Position numbers and translations under genes: made by a program. From NCBI GenBank assembly GCA_046498405.1, contig JAWOAS010000201.1:1-13458 (forward strand): DNA of 13,458 bases, in the 5' to 3' direction. Positions 5,664 to 12,688 of the stretch are shown piece by piece. The DNA is from T1Sed10-49 sp046498405. GTDB taxonomy: Bacteria > Actinomycetota > Nitriliruptoria > Euzebyales > Egibacteraceae. The notes below the pieces were generated by a model that ran no database searches, was not told the origin of the DNA, and saw only the letters and a program-made list of their open reading frames with translations. The first letter of the stretch is position 1. The number at the start of each line of letters is the position of its first letter.

Positions 5664-7022
5664 TCAGGGGCTGCCCACCCGGGCGGTGCCCAGGCGCACG
5701 GTCGCGAGCAGCCCGCGCAGGAAGACCGAGCGCAGGGGGCCGACCGCCCGGTCGGCGGTCGCCCGGGGGGCGCGCTCGAGGTGGCTGAGCAGCCGGGCCA
5801 CCGCCCTCGGCCCCGCGCCGGGCAGCGTGTCGACGAGGAGGTCGCCGAGCTTGCCGCGCTCGACGGCCATGGCGATCATCCGCTCGAGCCCGGTCTCGGG
5901 GGTGAAGGGCCGCTCGTCGCGCGGGACCATCTCGCGCACCCCGAAGGCGCAGGCCTCGACGCAGACCCCGCAGCCGATGCACCGGCGCGCGTCGACCTCG
6001 GCCCAGTAGCGCCGCCGCCCGCGGCCCTCGCTGTCGACCCGGGTGATCGCCGCGGTCGGGCAGGCCTCGACGCACCCGCTGCGGCAGCCCCGACAGGCGG
6101 CGAGGTCGCCGGCGGCGATCCAGTTCGACGGCACGACCGCGCCGTCGATGCCGGCGGTGCGGATCGACTGGAGCATCCCGCAGCAGCACCCGCAGCAGTT
6201 GCAGAGGTAGGACACCTCGCGCTGGACGTTGTCGGCGGTCTGCGCCAGGCCCGCGGCCTTGGCCTCGGCGAGGATGGCAAGGCCCTCGTCGGTGCCGATC
6301 TCCTCGGCGAGGTCGGCGCGCACGAGCGCCTCGGCGGCGCTGCCGAAGGTCAGGCACGTGCGCTGCGGGGCGTCGCAGGCCAGGCCGAGGAGCTCGGCGT
6401 GGGAGCGGCACGGGCAGCGCGAGACCGCGACCGTCGCCGCGTCGCGCACGACCGCGGTGGCGCGCTCGTAGTCGAGGACCTCGCTCGCGGGGGTCTCGGG
6501 CAGGGCCTCCTCGCGCACGAGCGAGCGGCCGAGCTGGACGCTGCCGGCGAAGGCCGCCTCGGCGAAGCGGTGCTCAGGGTCGTCGAAGAGGTACTCGTGG
6601 AAGAGCGCTGCGAGCTCGGTCATCGGCGCGTCGTCGCGCACCCGCATGAACGTGAACTCGAAGAAGCCGATGACCACCGGCGCGAGGGCGACCCAGCGCT
6701 GCCCGCGGTGCTCGAGGTCGAGGACGAGGCCGCGGCGGGCCATGCTCGACAGCGTCGCGTCGAGCTCGTCGCGGTCGCGGTCGAGGCGGCGGGCCAGCGC
6801 CCGCACCGACACGAGCGAGGGCAGCTGCGCGGCGAGCTCGGCCTCCTCGGGGCTGAAGAGCAGCCGGAGGATGCGCCGCAGCGCGGCGGTGTCGGGCGCG
6901 CCGGTCGGCATGCGGTCGAGGCGGCGCTGCAGCGCCGCGTAGCTCGCCGCCGTGGCCGCGGCCTCGCCGCCAGCCCCACCGCCGCCGTCGCCGGCCGGCG
7001 TGGTCGTCGTGGCATGGCCCAT
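5664..7022 (-). CDS. Cysteine-rich double 4Fe-4S ferredoxin-domain protein with winged-helix-like N-terminus
   Basis: 452 residues, ATG 7022 with GGGGAG seven bases before it. Residues about 45-112 look like a winged-helix domain (helices, then LARRLDRDRDELDATLSSMARRGLVLD). Then come Cys203, Cys205, Cys216 and Cys223 (SRCPCRSH...CDAPQRTC) and a dense cluster at 274-281 (CNCCGCCCG, six cysteines). Two ferredoxin motifs follow: Cys310, 313, 317, 321-Pro and Cys348, 351, 354, 358. The second has the normal C-x2-C-x2-C-x3-C spacing; the first has three residues, not two, in the middle gap. The overall order matches a family of 4Fe-4S proteins best known to me from anaerobes, without an assigned reaction. 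I infer electron transfer in the cytoplasm, perhaps with a third cluster held by the N-terminal cysteines. It lies upstream of the thioredoxin-like gene (5-base gap). Confidence 0.82.
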   Translation of the reverse strand: MGHATTTTPAGDGGGGAGGEAAATAASYAALQRRLDRMPTGAPDTAALRRILRLLFSPEEAELAAQLPSLVSVRALARRLDRDRDELDATLSSMARRGLVLDLEHRGQRWVALAPVVIGFFEFTFMRVRDDAPMTELAALFHEYLFDDPEHRFAEAAFAGSVQLGRSLVREEALPETPASEVLDYERATAVVRDAATVAVSRCPCRSHAELLGLACDAPQRTCLTFGSAAEALVRADLAEEIGTDEGLAILAEAKAAGLAQTADNVQREVSYLCNCCGCCCGMLQSIRTAGIDGAVVPSNWIAAGDLAACRGCRSGCVEACPTAAITRVDSEGRGRRRYWAEVDARRCIGCGVCVEACAFGVREMVPRDERPFTPETGLERMIAMAVERGKLGDLLVDTLPGAGPRAVARLLSHLERAPRATADRAVGPLRSVFLRGLLATVRLGTARVGSP

Positions 7023-7049
7023 CGTCGCGCTCCCCGGGTTCGGGTCCGC

Positions 7050-7061
7050 GCCGGCGCCGGC
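7050..7061. promoter_or_regulatory. 12-bp perfect palindrome upstream of the Fe-S gene
   Basis: GCCGGCGCCGGC lies 27 bases upstream of the ATG of the Fe-S protein, in the only sizeable gap (178 bases) within the minus-strand cluster. It could be an operator. In DNA this GC-rich such palindromes also arise by chance, so confidence is low. Confidence 0.2.
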
Positions 7062-7145
7062 CGACAGCCGGTGGCCCAGGCGCGCGGGTCGAGGCCAGGC
7101 TCGCGGGGCGCGCCGCGCAGGGCCACGGCGATCCCGGCCGCTGCC

Positions 7146-7165
7146 GGGGGGTCGAAGGTCCCCCC
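7146..7165 (-). terminator. Possible hairpin terminator after the ABC1/UbiB-like gene
   Basis: Six G (7146-7151), an 8-base loop and six C (7160-7165) can form a strong stem 35 bases beyond the ABC1 stop. There is no T run on either side, so it may be only an attenuator or a chance structure. It would separate the upstream five genes from the Fe-S/thioredoxin pair. Confidence 0.3.
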
Positions 7166-7200
7166 TCCTCGCAGGGCGAACGGACCGGCGCGGCGGGCGC

Positions 7201-8526
7201 TCAGGCGCCAGTCGTCGTGGCCGCGGCCTCGGCGGACGGCGCGAAGCCCGGCAGCCAGCGCTCGAGCACCGAACGGACCGGCACCGTGGCCTCGAGGTGG
7301 CAGAGCACCCCCACCATTCCGAGCCAGACCCGGTGGGTGAAGAGGTGCTCGGCGGGCATCCGCAGTTGCAGCGCGACGCCGAAGTCGGGGTTGCGGGGGT
7401 CGTTGACGCGACCGAACTGCCCCCGCAGCCACGCCCGGGTGAAGGTGAACTCCGACGCGGCGGCCGGCTCGGTGAACGGGCGCATGTAGTCGAGGAGCTT
7501 GTCGACCTCGACGTCCGCGCCCGGCTCGACGAAGCCCGCGTCGACGAGCGCCGCGCCGACGGCGTCGGGGGAGTCGGCGATGAGCGCGGCGAGCAGCCGC
7601 CCGAACGAGTCCGGCATGCCGTCGGGCATCGCCAGGGCCGAGCCGAAGTCCATGACGCCGAGGGCGCCGTCGTCGAGGACGCGGAAGTTGCCCGGGTGCG
7701 GGTCGGTGTGCAGCCAGCCGGCGTGCTCGGGGCCGGCGACGAGGAAGCGCTGGTAGGCGCGCGCCGCGGCGTCGCGCCGCTCGGCCGGCGCGTCGGCCAG
7801 CGCGGCCAGCGGGGTGCCGCCGAGCCACGTGCTCACGAGCACCCGCGGCGCCGCGGCGACGACCTCGGGCACGACGACGCCGGGGTCGTCGGCGAAGCCC
7901 TCGACGAAGCGGGTCTGCACCGCCGCCTCGCGGGTGTAGTCGAGCTCCTCGGCCAGGCGGGTGCGCAGCTCGTCGACGAGCGGCGGCAGGGCCAGCGAGG
8001 GCGCAAGCCGCGCGGCCAGCCGCGACATCGCCGCGACCGTGCCGACGTCGCTGGCCACGGCCTCGGCCACGCCCGGGTACTGGATCTTGACCGCGACCTC
8101 GCGGCCGTCGCGCCAGCGCCCGCGGTGGACCTGCCCGAGCGAGGCCGACGCCACCGGGGTGGGGTCGAGGGCGGGCAGGTCGCGCCGCCAGCTCGCGCCG
8201 AGCTCGTCGAAGAGCACCGGCGCGAGCTCGTGGAAGTCGACGGGCACGCCGACCTCCTGCAGCTCGCCGAGCGCCGCGCTCCAGCTCGCCTCGGGGTCCT
8301 GCGGCAGGAGGGCGTCGACGGTCGACAGCAGCTGCCCGGCCTTGAGCGCCCCGCCCTTGAGCTCGCCGAGCGTGGCGCGGGTGCGCTCGGCGTTGCGCCG
8401 TCGCAGCTCGGCGCGCACCGCCTCGGGGTCGGCGCCGGCCAGGGCCGCCACCCGCGCGCGCACACCGAGGGCGGCGGTGCCCAGGGGCAGCGCGAGCAGG
8501 CGCAGGCGCCGCAGCGACGTGACCAC
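7201..8526 (-). CDS. ABC1/UbiB/AarF-family atypical kinase
   Basis: 441 residues from GTG 8526, four bases after the stop of the preceding gene. All hallmarks of the ABC1 (UbiB/AarF) family are present: the KxGQ motif at 62-65 (LKAGQLL), the alanine-type nucleotide loop at 126-133 (ASASLGQV), the VAVK lysine at 147, EELDYTRE at 193-200, the catalytic loop HTDPHPGN at 273-280 and DFG at 293-295. Members are atypical protein-kinase-like ATPases. UbiB supports ubiquinone synthesis and the mitochondrial members support coenzyme Q; in actinobacteria, which use menaquinone, the substrate is unknown. No terminal membrane helix like that of E. coli UbiB is visible here. Tight coupling to the AhbAB-like gene suggests a shared role in cofactor metabolism (inference). 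Confidence 0.9.
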   Translation of the reverse strand: MVTSLRRLRLLALPLGTAALGVRARVAALAGADPEAVRAELRRRNAERTRATLGELKGGALKAGQLLSTVDALLPQDPEASWSAALGELQEVGVPVDFHELAPVLFDELGASWRRDLPALDPTPVASASLGQVHRGRWRDGREVAVKIQYPGVAEAVASDVGTVAAMSRLAARLAPSLALPPLVDELRTRLAEELDYTREAAVQTRFVEGFADDPGVVVPEVVAAAPRVLVSTWLGGTPLAALADAPAERRDAAARAYQRFLVAGPEHAGWLHTDPHPGNFRVLDDGALGVMDFGSALAMPDGMPDSFGRLLAALIADSPDAVGAALVDAGFVEPGADVEVDKLLDYMRPFTEPAAASEFTFTRAWLRGQFGRVNDPRNPDFGVALQLRMPAEHLFTHRVWLGMVGVLCHLEATVPVRSVLERWLPGFAPSAEAAATTTGA

Positions 8527-8530
8527 CGGT

Positions 8531-9661
8531 TCAGGCCGCCATCGTCGCGGGGTCGAGCCCCTGCGCGACGCACCAGTCGCGGTAGGCGTAGGGGCTGATC
8601 TCGCTGGGCTTGATCTCGCTGCGCCCGCCCCAGAAGACGTTCGTGTACTCCACGGGGATGCCCGCCTCGGCGAGGTGGTCGTCGATCGCGGCCTTGTGCG
8701 CGAGCACGCGGTCCTTCTCGGTGCCGTGCGCGACCCCCATGACGTTGACGTCGGCGAACTCCGGGCCGCCCTCGCGCCAGTAGGCGTGGGTCATGCAGTG
8801 GTGCCGGCCGACCTCGCGGCCGGCCTCGAGCTCGGCGCCGCGCGGCACGCGCCAGTGGAAGAGCGCGTTGTAGCGGGTCACCCGCGTGCCGTCGCCGAGG
8901 CGCTTGGCGTGCTCGAGGAACGTCGAGAAGCGCCCGACGATGTCGCGGCGGGCGAGGTCGGCGGCGACCTCGCAGAAGCCCTCGAGGGTCTCGCCGGCCT
9001 CGGCGGCGCGCGGCGCCCAGAGCTCGGTGGACAGCTCGCCGGGGGCGAACTCGCGCTTGAGGGCGGTCAGCACCCGCCACTCGCGGTCGCTGAGGTCGAC
9101 GACCACGGTGTCGAGGACCCGGCCGGGCTCGGGCGTGCGCTCGCCCGGCTCGACGCTGCGGCGGCGCACGTGGCCGACGCCGAGGGCGAAGAGCCGCTTG
9201 GCGGGCAGGAGCCTGAACGCCGTCGCGCCGGTGCGCTCGGCGAGGTAGCGCGCGTGGGCCTCCATCGCGTAGGGACGGGGGACCTTCAGCGTCGTCCAGA
9301 GCCGGTAGTCGCTGCCGGGGGTCTGCCGGTCGGTGGTGCGGATGACGACGTGGCCGCTGAAGGGGTCCTCGCGGAACATCCAGTCGAAGGCCTCGTCGAG
9401 GCGCGCGGAGGGCACCTGCCAGGCCACGAGCGCCCCCGGCGCCAGGCTCGTCGACAGCAGCGTCTGGCGCACCCGGCGGATCGTGCCGGCCTCGAGCATC
9501 GCCGCGATGCGGGCGATGACGGTGTCGACGTCGACGCCCGAGCCCTCGGCGACGACCTCGAGCGGGCGGCGGTGGAAGCCCTGCACTTGATCCTCCGAGA
9601 CGCTGAGGATCGCGGCGTTGACGGGGTCGTCGATGCTCGTGGGCACGGTCGAGGTCGTCAT
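8531..9661 (-). CDS. Two-domain AsnC/Lrp-type protein resembling fused AhbA-AhbB siroheme decarboxylase
   Basis: 376 residues from ATG 9661, without a ribosome-binding site but with a leaderless-type promoter. There are two similar halves. The first (about 10-165) has an HTH-like segment (RRPLEVVAEGSGVDVDTVIARIAAMLEAGTIRRV), then an alpha/beta part ending DYRLWTTLKVP, close to the NLWFTL strand of AhbA/NirD-type proteins. The second (about 186-345) has another HTH-like segment, then NALFHWRVP, HCMTHAYWRE, then VNVMGVAHG, which mirrors VSHCY...YN.FAM.HG of AhbB. These families, AsnC-like in fold, decarboxylate siroheme to didecarboxysiroheme on the way to heme or heme d1. Normally two separate subunits pair; here they would be one chain. 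The His/Tyr residues are only partly conserved, so a regulatory or heme-sensing role is also possible. Confidence 0.68.
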   Translation of the reverse strand: MTTSTVPTSIDDPVNAAILSVSEDQVQGFHRRPLEVVAEGSGVDVDTVIARIAAMLEAGTIRRVRQTLLSTSLAPGALVAWQVPSARLDEAFDWMFREDPFSGHVVIRTTDRQTPGSDYRLWTTLKVPRPYAMEAHARYLAERTGATAFRLLPAKRLFALGVGHVRRRSVEPGERTPEPGRVLDTVVVDLSDREWRVLTALKREFAPGELSTELWAPRAAEAGETLEGFCEVAADLARRDIVGRFSTFLEHAKRLGDGTRVTRYNALFHWRVPRGAELEAGREVGRHHCMTHAYWREGGPEFADVNVMGVAHGTEKDRVLAHKAAIDDHLAEAGIPVEYTNVFWGGRSEIKPSEISPYAYRDWCVAQGLDPATMAA

Positions 9662-9667
9662 GCGGCG

Positions 9668-9673
9668 AGTGTA
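9668..9673 (-). promoter_or_regulatory. -10 element of a probable leaderless promoter for the AhbAB-like gene
   Basis: Read on the minus strand, TACACT ends exactly six bases before the ATG at 9661, and no Shine-Dalgarno sequence is present in between. That is the spacing expected when transcription starts at the A of the start codon, which is common in actinobacteria. No good -35 box is visible about 17 bases further up, which is also usual for such promoters. It sits in the 38-base gap after the DoxX gene. Confidence 0.45.
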
Positions 9674-9699
9674 GGTCGGGGCGGCGCGGGCCTCCGCGC

Positions 9700-10131
9700 T
9701 CAGCGGCGGGCCGCGCCGCGCCGCGGCCACGCGCCGGTGCTCCACAGCGCGAGGGCGATGAGCACGGGTTGGAGGAGCAGCCGCACCGCGCGGGCGAGGT
9801 CGCTGTCGAGGCCGAAGGCGTCGGTGCCGGTCAGCAGCTGGGAGACGTTGCCGGGGAAGACCACGACGTAGAAGGCCGCGAGCGCCCAGCCGACCTCCCG
9901 GCGCCGGCGCCGCCACGCCAGCAGCGCGAGACCGAGGGCGACCTCGACGACGCCGCTGGCGTAGACGATGAGCTCGCGGGCGGGCAGCCACGGCGGGGTC
10001 TGGGCGAGGAAGGCCTCGGTGGCCACGAGGTGGCCGACGCCGGCGACGATCATGAAGACGCCGAGGCCTGCCCGGACGACGTGGCGCGCGGCGCGACCGA
10101 GGGTCGCGGACCTGGACGGGTCGGCGGGCAT
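9700..10131 (-). CDS. DoxX-family integral membrane protein
   Basis: 143 residues from ATG 10131, three bases after the stop of the aldehyde dehydrogenase gene. Four hydrophobic helices are visible at about 18-37, 54-72, 80-95 and 116-132. The pattern GVGHLVATEAFLAQTPPWLP, then VYASGVVEVALGLALL, then VGWALAAFYVVVFPGN is typical of DoxX-like membrane proteins. DoxX was named for a thiosulfate:quinone oxidoreductase subunit in archaea; in actinobacteria family members have been tied to redox and thiol stress at the membrane. For this copy the substrate is unknown. Its place between dehydrogenases and redox proteins suggests a link to the quinone pool or thiol chemistry (inference). Confidence 0.85.
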   Translation of the reverse strand: MPADPSRSATLGRAARHVVRAGLGVFMIVAGVGHLVATEAFLAQTPPWLPARELIVYASGVVEVALGLALLAWRRRRREVGWALAAFYVVVFPGNVSQLLTGTDAFGLDSDLARAVRLLLQPVLIALALWSTGAWPRRGAARR

Positions 10132-10134
10132 GCG

Positions 10135-11706
10135 CTAGCGCACCCCGGGCAGGCGCTGCAGCAGCCGCAGCGCGGTGGTGAGCAGCGCCGGGTAGCGCTC
10201 GGCGGGCACCCCCGGCGGCGGGGCGATGGGCGCGAGGCGCTGCAGCGCGACGGTCTGGGCCTCGGTGTAGCGCAGGAGCCCCGCGCGGCCGTGGCGTCGC
10301 CCGAGCCCGGAGTCCTTCATCCCACCCATCGGGGCGTCGATCGAGCCCCAGGCGGGGGCGTAGGCGTCGTTGACGTTGACGCTGCCCGTCTCGATGCGCG
10401 TCGCGAGCCGCCGTCCGCGCGCCGGGGAGGTCCACAGGCTCGCGTTGAGGCCGAAGGGTGAGGCGTTGGCCCGGCGCAGGGCCTCCTCGGCGTCGGTGAC
10501 GCGCTCGACGGAGACCACGGGGCCGAAGGTCTCCTCGTGGGCCACGGCCATGTCCTCGGTCACGCCCTCGAGGACCGTCGGCTCGTAGAACAGCGGCCCG
10601 AGGTCGGGACGGGCCCGCCCGCCGGCGCGCACCCGCGCGCCCTTGGCCACGGCGTCGTCGACGTGGGCAGCCACGGTCGCGAGTTGGGCGGGACGCGACA
10701 GCGAACCGACGTCGACGTCCCAGCCGAAGCCGGCGCCGAGGCGCAGGCGACCGACGTGCGCGAGGAAGCGCGCGAGGAAGGCGTCGTAGACGGCGTCCTC
10801 GACGTAGAGGCGCTCCATGGCGATGCAGAGCTGCCCGGTGTTGGCGAACGCCGCCCGCACCGCCCCGGCCGCGGCGGCGTCGAGGTCGGCGTCGGCGAGG
10901 ACGAGCAGGGGGTTCTTGCCGCCGAGCTCGCCGGAGAAGCCGATGAGCCGGCGCGCGCAGTGCTCGGCCACGTGCCGGCCGGTGGCCGTCGAGCCGGTGA
11001 ACGTCATGTGGTCGACGGCCTCGACGAGCGCCGGCCCGACGACCTCGGCCTCCCCGGTGAGCACGGTCAGCAGCCCGCGTGGCAGCCCGGCGGCGGCGAG
11101 GAGCCGGGCGGCGGCCAGCGCGGTGAACGGCGTCTGCGGGTCGGGCTTGAGCAGGACGGCGTTGCCGGCCAGCAGCGCGGGGAGGGCGTCGCTGACCGCG
11201 AGCGTCAGCGGGTAGTTGAACGGGCTGATGACCCCGGCGAGCCCGACGGGGTGGCGATGCTCGGTGGTGGCGGTCAGCCCCGGCAGCGCGCCCTTGCGGC
11301 GGGCGGGCGCGAGCGCCTCGGCGGCGAGGCTGGCGTAGTAGCGCGCCGTCCCCGCGACGTCGGCGACCTCCTCGAAGGCGCTGCGGCGGTCCTTGCCGGT
11401 CTCGAGCTGGACGAGGTCGAGGAGGTCATCCTGTCGGGCGAGCACGAGCTCGTGGTAGCGCTCGGCCACGCGCACCCGGTCGGCGACGGGGGTCGCCGCC
11501 CAGCGCGCCTGGGCCTGGCGGGCCCGGGCCGCGGCGCGCCCGACGTCGCCGGCGGTGCAGGCGGGCACCTCGCCGACGAGCCGGCCGTCGAACGGGGCGT
11601 GGGAGGCCAGCGTCGGCCTCGCAGCGCCGGTGGGCACGTCGCTGGCGAGGCGGGCCAGCGCGGCGGGCGCGAGCAGCCGCGAGCGACCTCCTGGCGCGGG
11701 GCCCAT
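10135..11706 (-). CDS. gabD2: GabD2-like NAD(P)-dependent aldehyde (succinate-semialdehyde) dehydrogenase
   Basis: 523 residues from ATG 11706; its A is also the last base of the preceding TGA (TGATG overlap). It is an aldehyde dehydrogenase over its full length: Asn164 in SPFNYP, Lys187 in VLLKPDPQTP, FTGSTATG, general base Glu260 in GFSGELGGKNPL and catalytic Cys294 in NTGQLCIAMERLYVE. The wording of these segments and the C-terminal GRRHG..GLLRYTE.QT.A is very close to mycobacterial GabD2 (succinate-semialdehyde dehydrogenase, NADP). It would oxidise an aldehyde to its acid in the cytoplasm. Fusion-like coupling to an SDR suggests the SDR supplies the aldehyde from an alcohol, so a substrate other than succinate semialdehyde, for example a long-chain or aromatic aldehyde, is possible. 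Confidence 0.88.
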   Translation of the reverse strand: MGPAPGGRSRLLAPAALARLASDVPTGAARPTLASHAPFDGRLVGEVPACTAGDVGRAAARARQAQARWAATPVADRVRVAERYHELVLARQDDLLDLVQLETGKDRRSAFEEVADVAGTARYYASLAAEALAPARRKGALPGLTATTEHRHPVGLAGVISPFNYPLTLAVSDALPALLAGNAVLLKPDPQTPFTALAAARLLAAAGLPRGLLTVLTGEAEVVGPALVEAVDHMTFTGSTATGRHVAEHCARRLIGFSGELGGKNPLLVLADADLDAAAAGAVRAAFANTGQLCIAMERLYVEDAVYDAFLARFLAHVGRLRLGAGFGWDVDVGSLSRPAQLATVAAHVDDAVAKGARVRAGGRARPDLGPLFYEPTVLEGVTEDMAVAHEETFGPVVSVERVTDAEEALRRANASPFGLNASLWTSPARGRRLATRIETGSVNVNDAYAPAWGSIDAPMGGMKDSGLGRRHGRAGLLRYTEAQTVALQRLAPIAPPPGVPAERYPALLTTALRLLQRLPGVR

Positions 11707-12527
11707 CAGCGGCCGTGCCCGGTGAACGTCGTCATCGTGTCGTTGACCCCCAGGGCGTCGGCGAGGCGGTCGTAGAGCCCGACGGGCAGGGCGCGCAGCG
11801 GGCGGGTCAGCCGCGCCAGGGGCGGCAGGACGAGCTCGGCGCGACCCCGCTCGAGGCTGTCGAGGACGCGGGTGGCGACGTCGTCGGCGTCGAGGATCGG
11901 CAGCAGCCGCGGCCAGCGCGTCCGCACCCCGTCGAACATCCCGGTGTCGAGGTAGAAGGGACAGACGAGCAGGGTGTGCACGCGCGCGCCGGCGGTGCGC
12001 AGCTCGGCGCGCAGCGACTCGGTGAAGCCCACCGCGGCGTGCTTGCTCGCGGCGTAGTCGGTCTGACGGGCGACGCCGATGAGCCCCGCGGCGCTCGCGA
12101 TCGTCACGACGCTGCCGCGCTGGCGGGCCAGCATCGTCGGCAGGAACGCCTGCGTCACCCAGTACAGCGGCAGCACGTTGACGGCGAAGGTGCGCTCGAT
12201 GGCCTCCGCGGGGGCCTCGAGCAGCGGGGCGCCGGCCACGACGCCGGCGTTGTGGACGACGACGTCGACCGGGCCGCTGCCCGCGAGGGTGGCCTCGGCG
12301 GCGGCCTCCACCTGCCCGCGGTCGGCGACGTCGACGGTGCGGGCCTCGGCGCGCCCGCCCTCGGCGCGCACCGTCTCGGCGGTGGCCTCGGCGGCCGCGC
12401 CGTCGAGGTCCCAGACCAGCGCCGCCGCGCCCCGCCTGGCCGCCTGCAGCACGAGGCGTCGGCCGAGGCCGTTGCCGGCGCCGGTCACGAGGACCGTCGC
12501 GCCGTCGAGGCTGGGGCGGGCGCGCAT
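11706..12527 (-). CDS. Short-chain dehydrogenase/reductase (classical SDR)
   Basis: 273 residues from ATG 12527, first gene of the minus-strand cluster. The Rossmann motif TGAGNGLG lies at 15-22, with Asp40 at the end of the second strand, which favours NAD over NADP. NAG is at 93-95, Asn117 in FAVNVLP and Ser145 in IASAAG, and Tyr158-x3-Lys162 forms the catalytic pair (YAASK). The length and the tail beyond residue 200 (VCPFYLDTGMFDGV, then RLLPILDADDVA) resemble the retinol dehydrogenase / 17-beta-HSD11-like group (SDR16C), which act on hydrophobic alcohols or ketones. The exact substrate is unknown. Its TGA overlaps the ATG of the aldehyde dehydrogenase, so the two are translated together. 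Confidence 0.88.
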   Translation of the reverse strand: MRARPSLDGATVLVTGAGNGLGRRLVLQAARRGAAALVWDLDGAAAEATAETVRAEGGRAEARTVDVADRGQVEAAAEATLAGSGPVDVVVHNAGVVAGAPLLEAPAEAIERTFAVNVLPLYWVTQAFLPTMLARQRGSVVTIASAAGLIGVARQTDYAASKHAAVGFTESLRAELRTAGARVHTLLVCPFYLDTGMFDGVRTRWPRLLPILDADDVATRVLDSLERGRAELVLPPLARLTRPLRALPVGLYDRLADALGVNDTMTTFTGHGR

Positions 12528-12535
12528 GGGCCCAG

Positions 12536-12549
12536 GCTCGCGCGCGAGC
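12536..12549. promoter_or_regulatory. 14-bp perfect palindrome just upstream of the SDR gene
   Basis: GCTCGCGCGCGAGC begins 9 bases before the ATG of the SDR gene, in the divergent gap shared with the glycosidase gene. The position would suit a repressor site controlling the seven-gene cluster. It is also the kind of CG-run that arises by chance in this DNA. Confidence 0.3.
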
Positions 12550-12688
12550 GGTCCGCGTGCCAGCCCCGGCCTTGGCGACGCGCCGTCGTCTCACGGGCAC
12601 GGCCGGTCGGCGGGTGCCGGTGCCCAGGGCGCGCGTGGCATGCTGCACCGGCCGCGCGCGCCGGCCCGCGGGCGGCGAGGAGCCGCCG

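Noticed and set aside
5781..9871. Long plus-strand open frames (for example 5781-7340, 6952-8598, 7961-9871)
   Set aside because: They lie opposite well-supported minus-strand genes, have low-complexity Arg/Ala/Gly/Glu-rich translations and match no family. They are a by-product of very high GC at third positions.
8531..10435. A 634-residue extension of the AhbAB-like protein
   Set aside because: The residues before ATG 9661 are low-complexity and overlap the DoxX gene in another frame; 9661 has a promoter at leaderless spacing.
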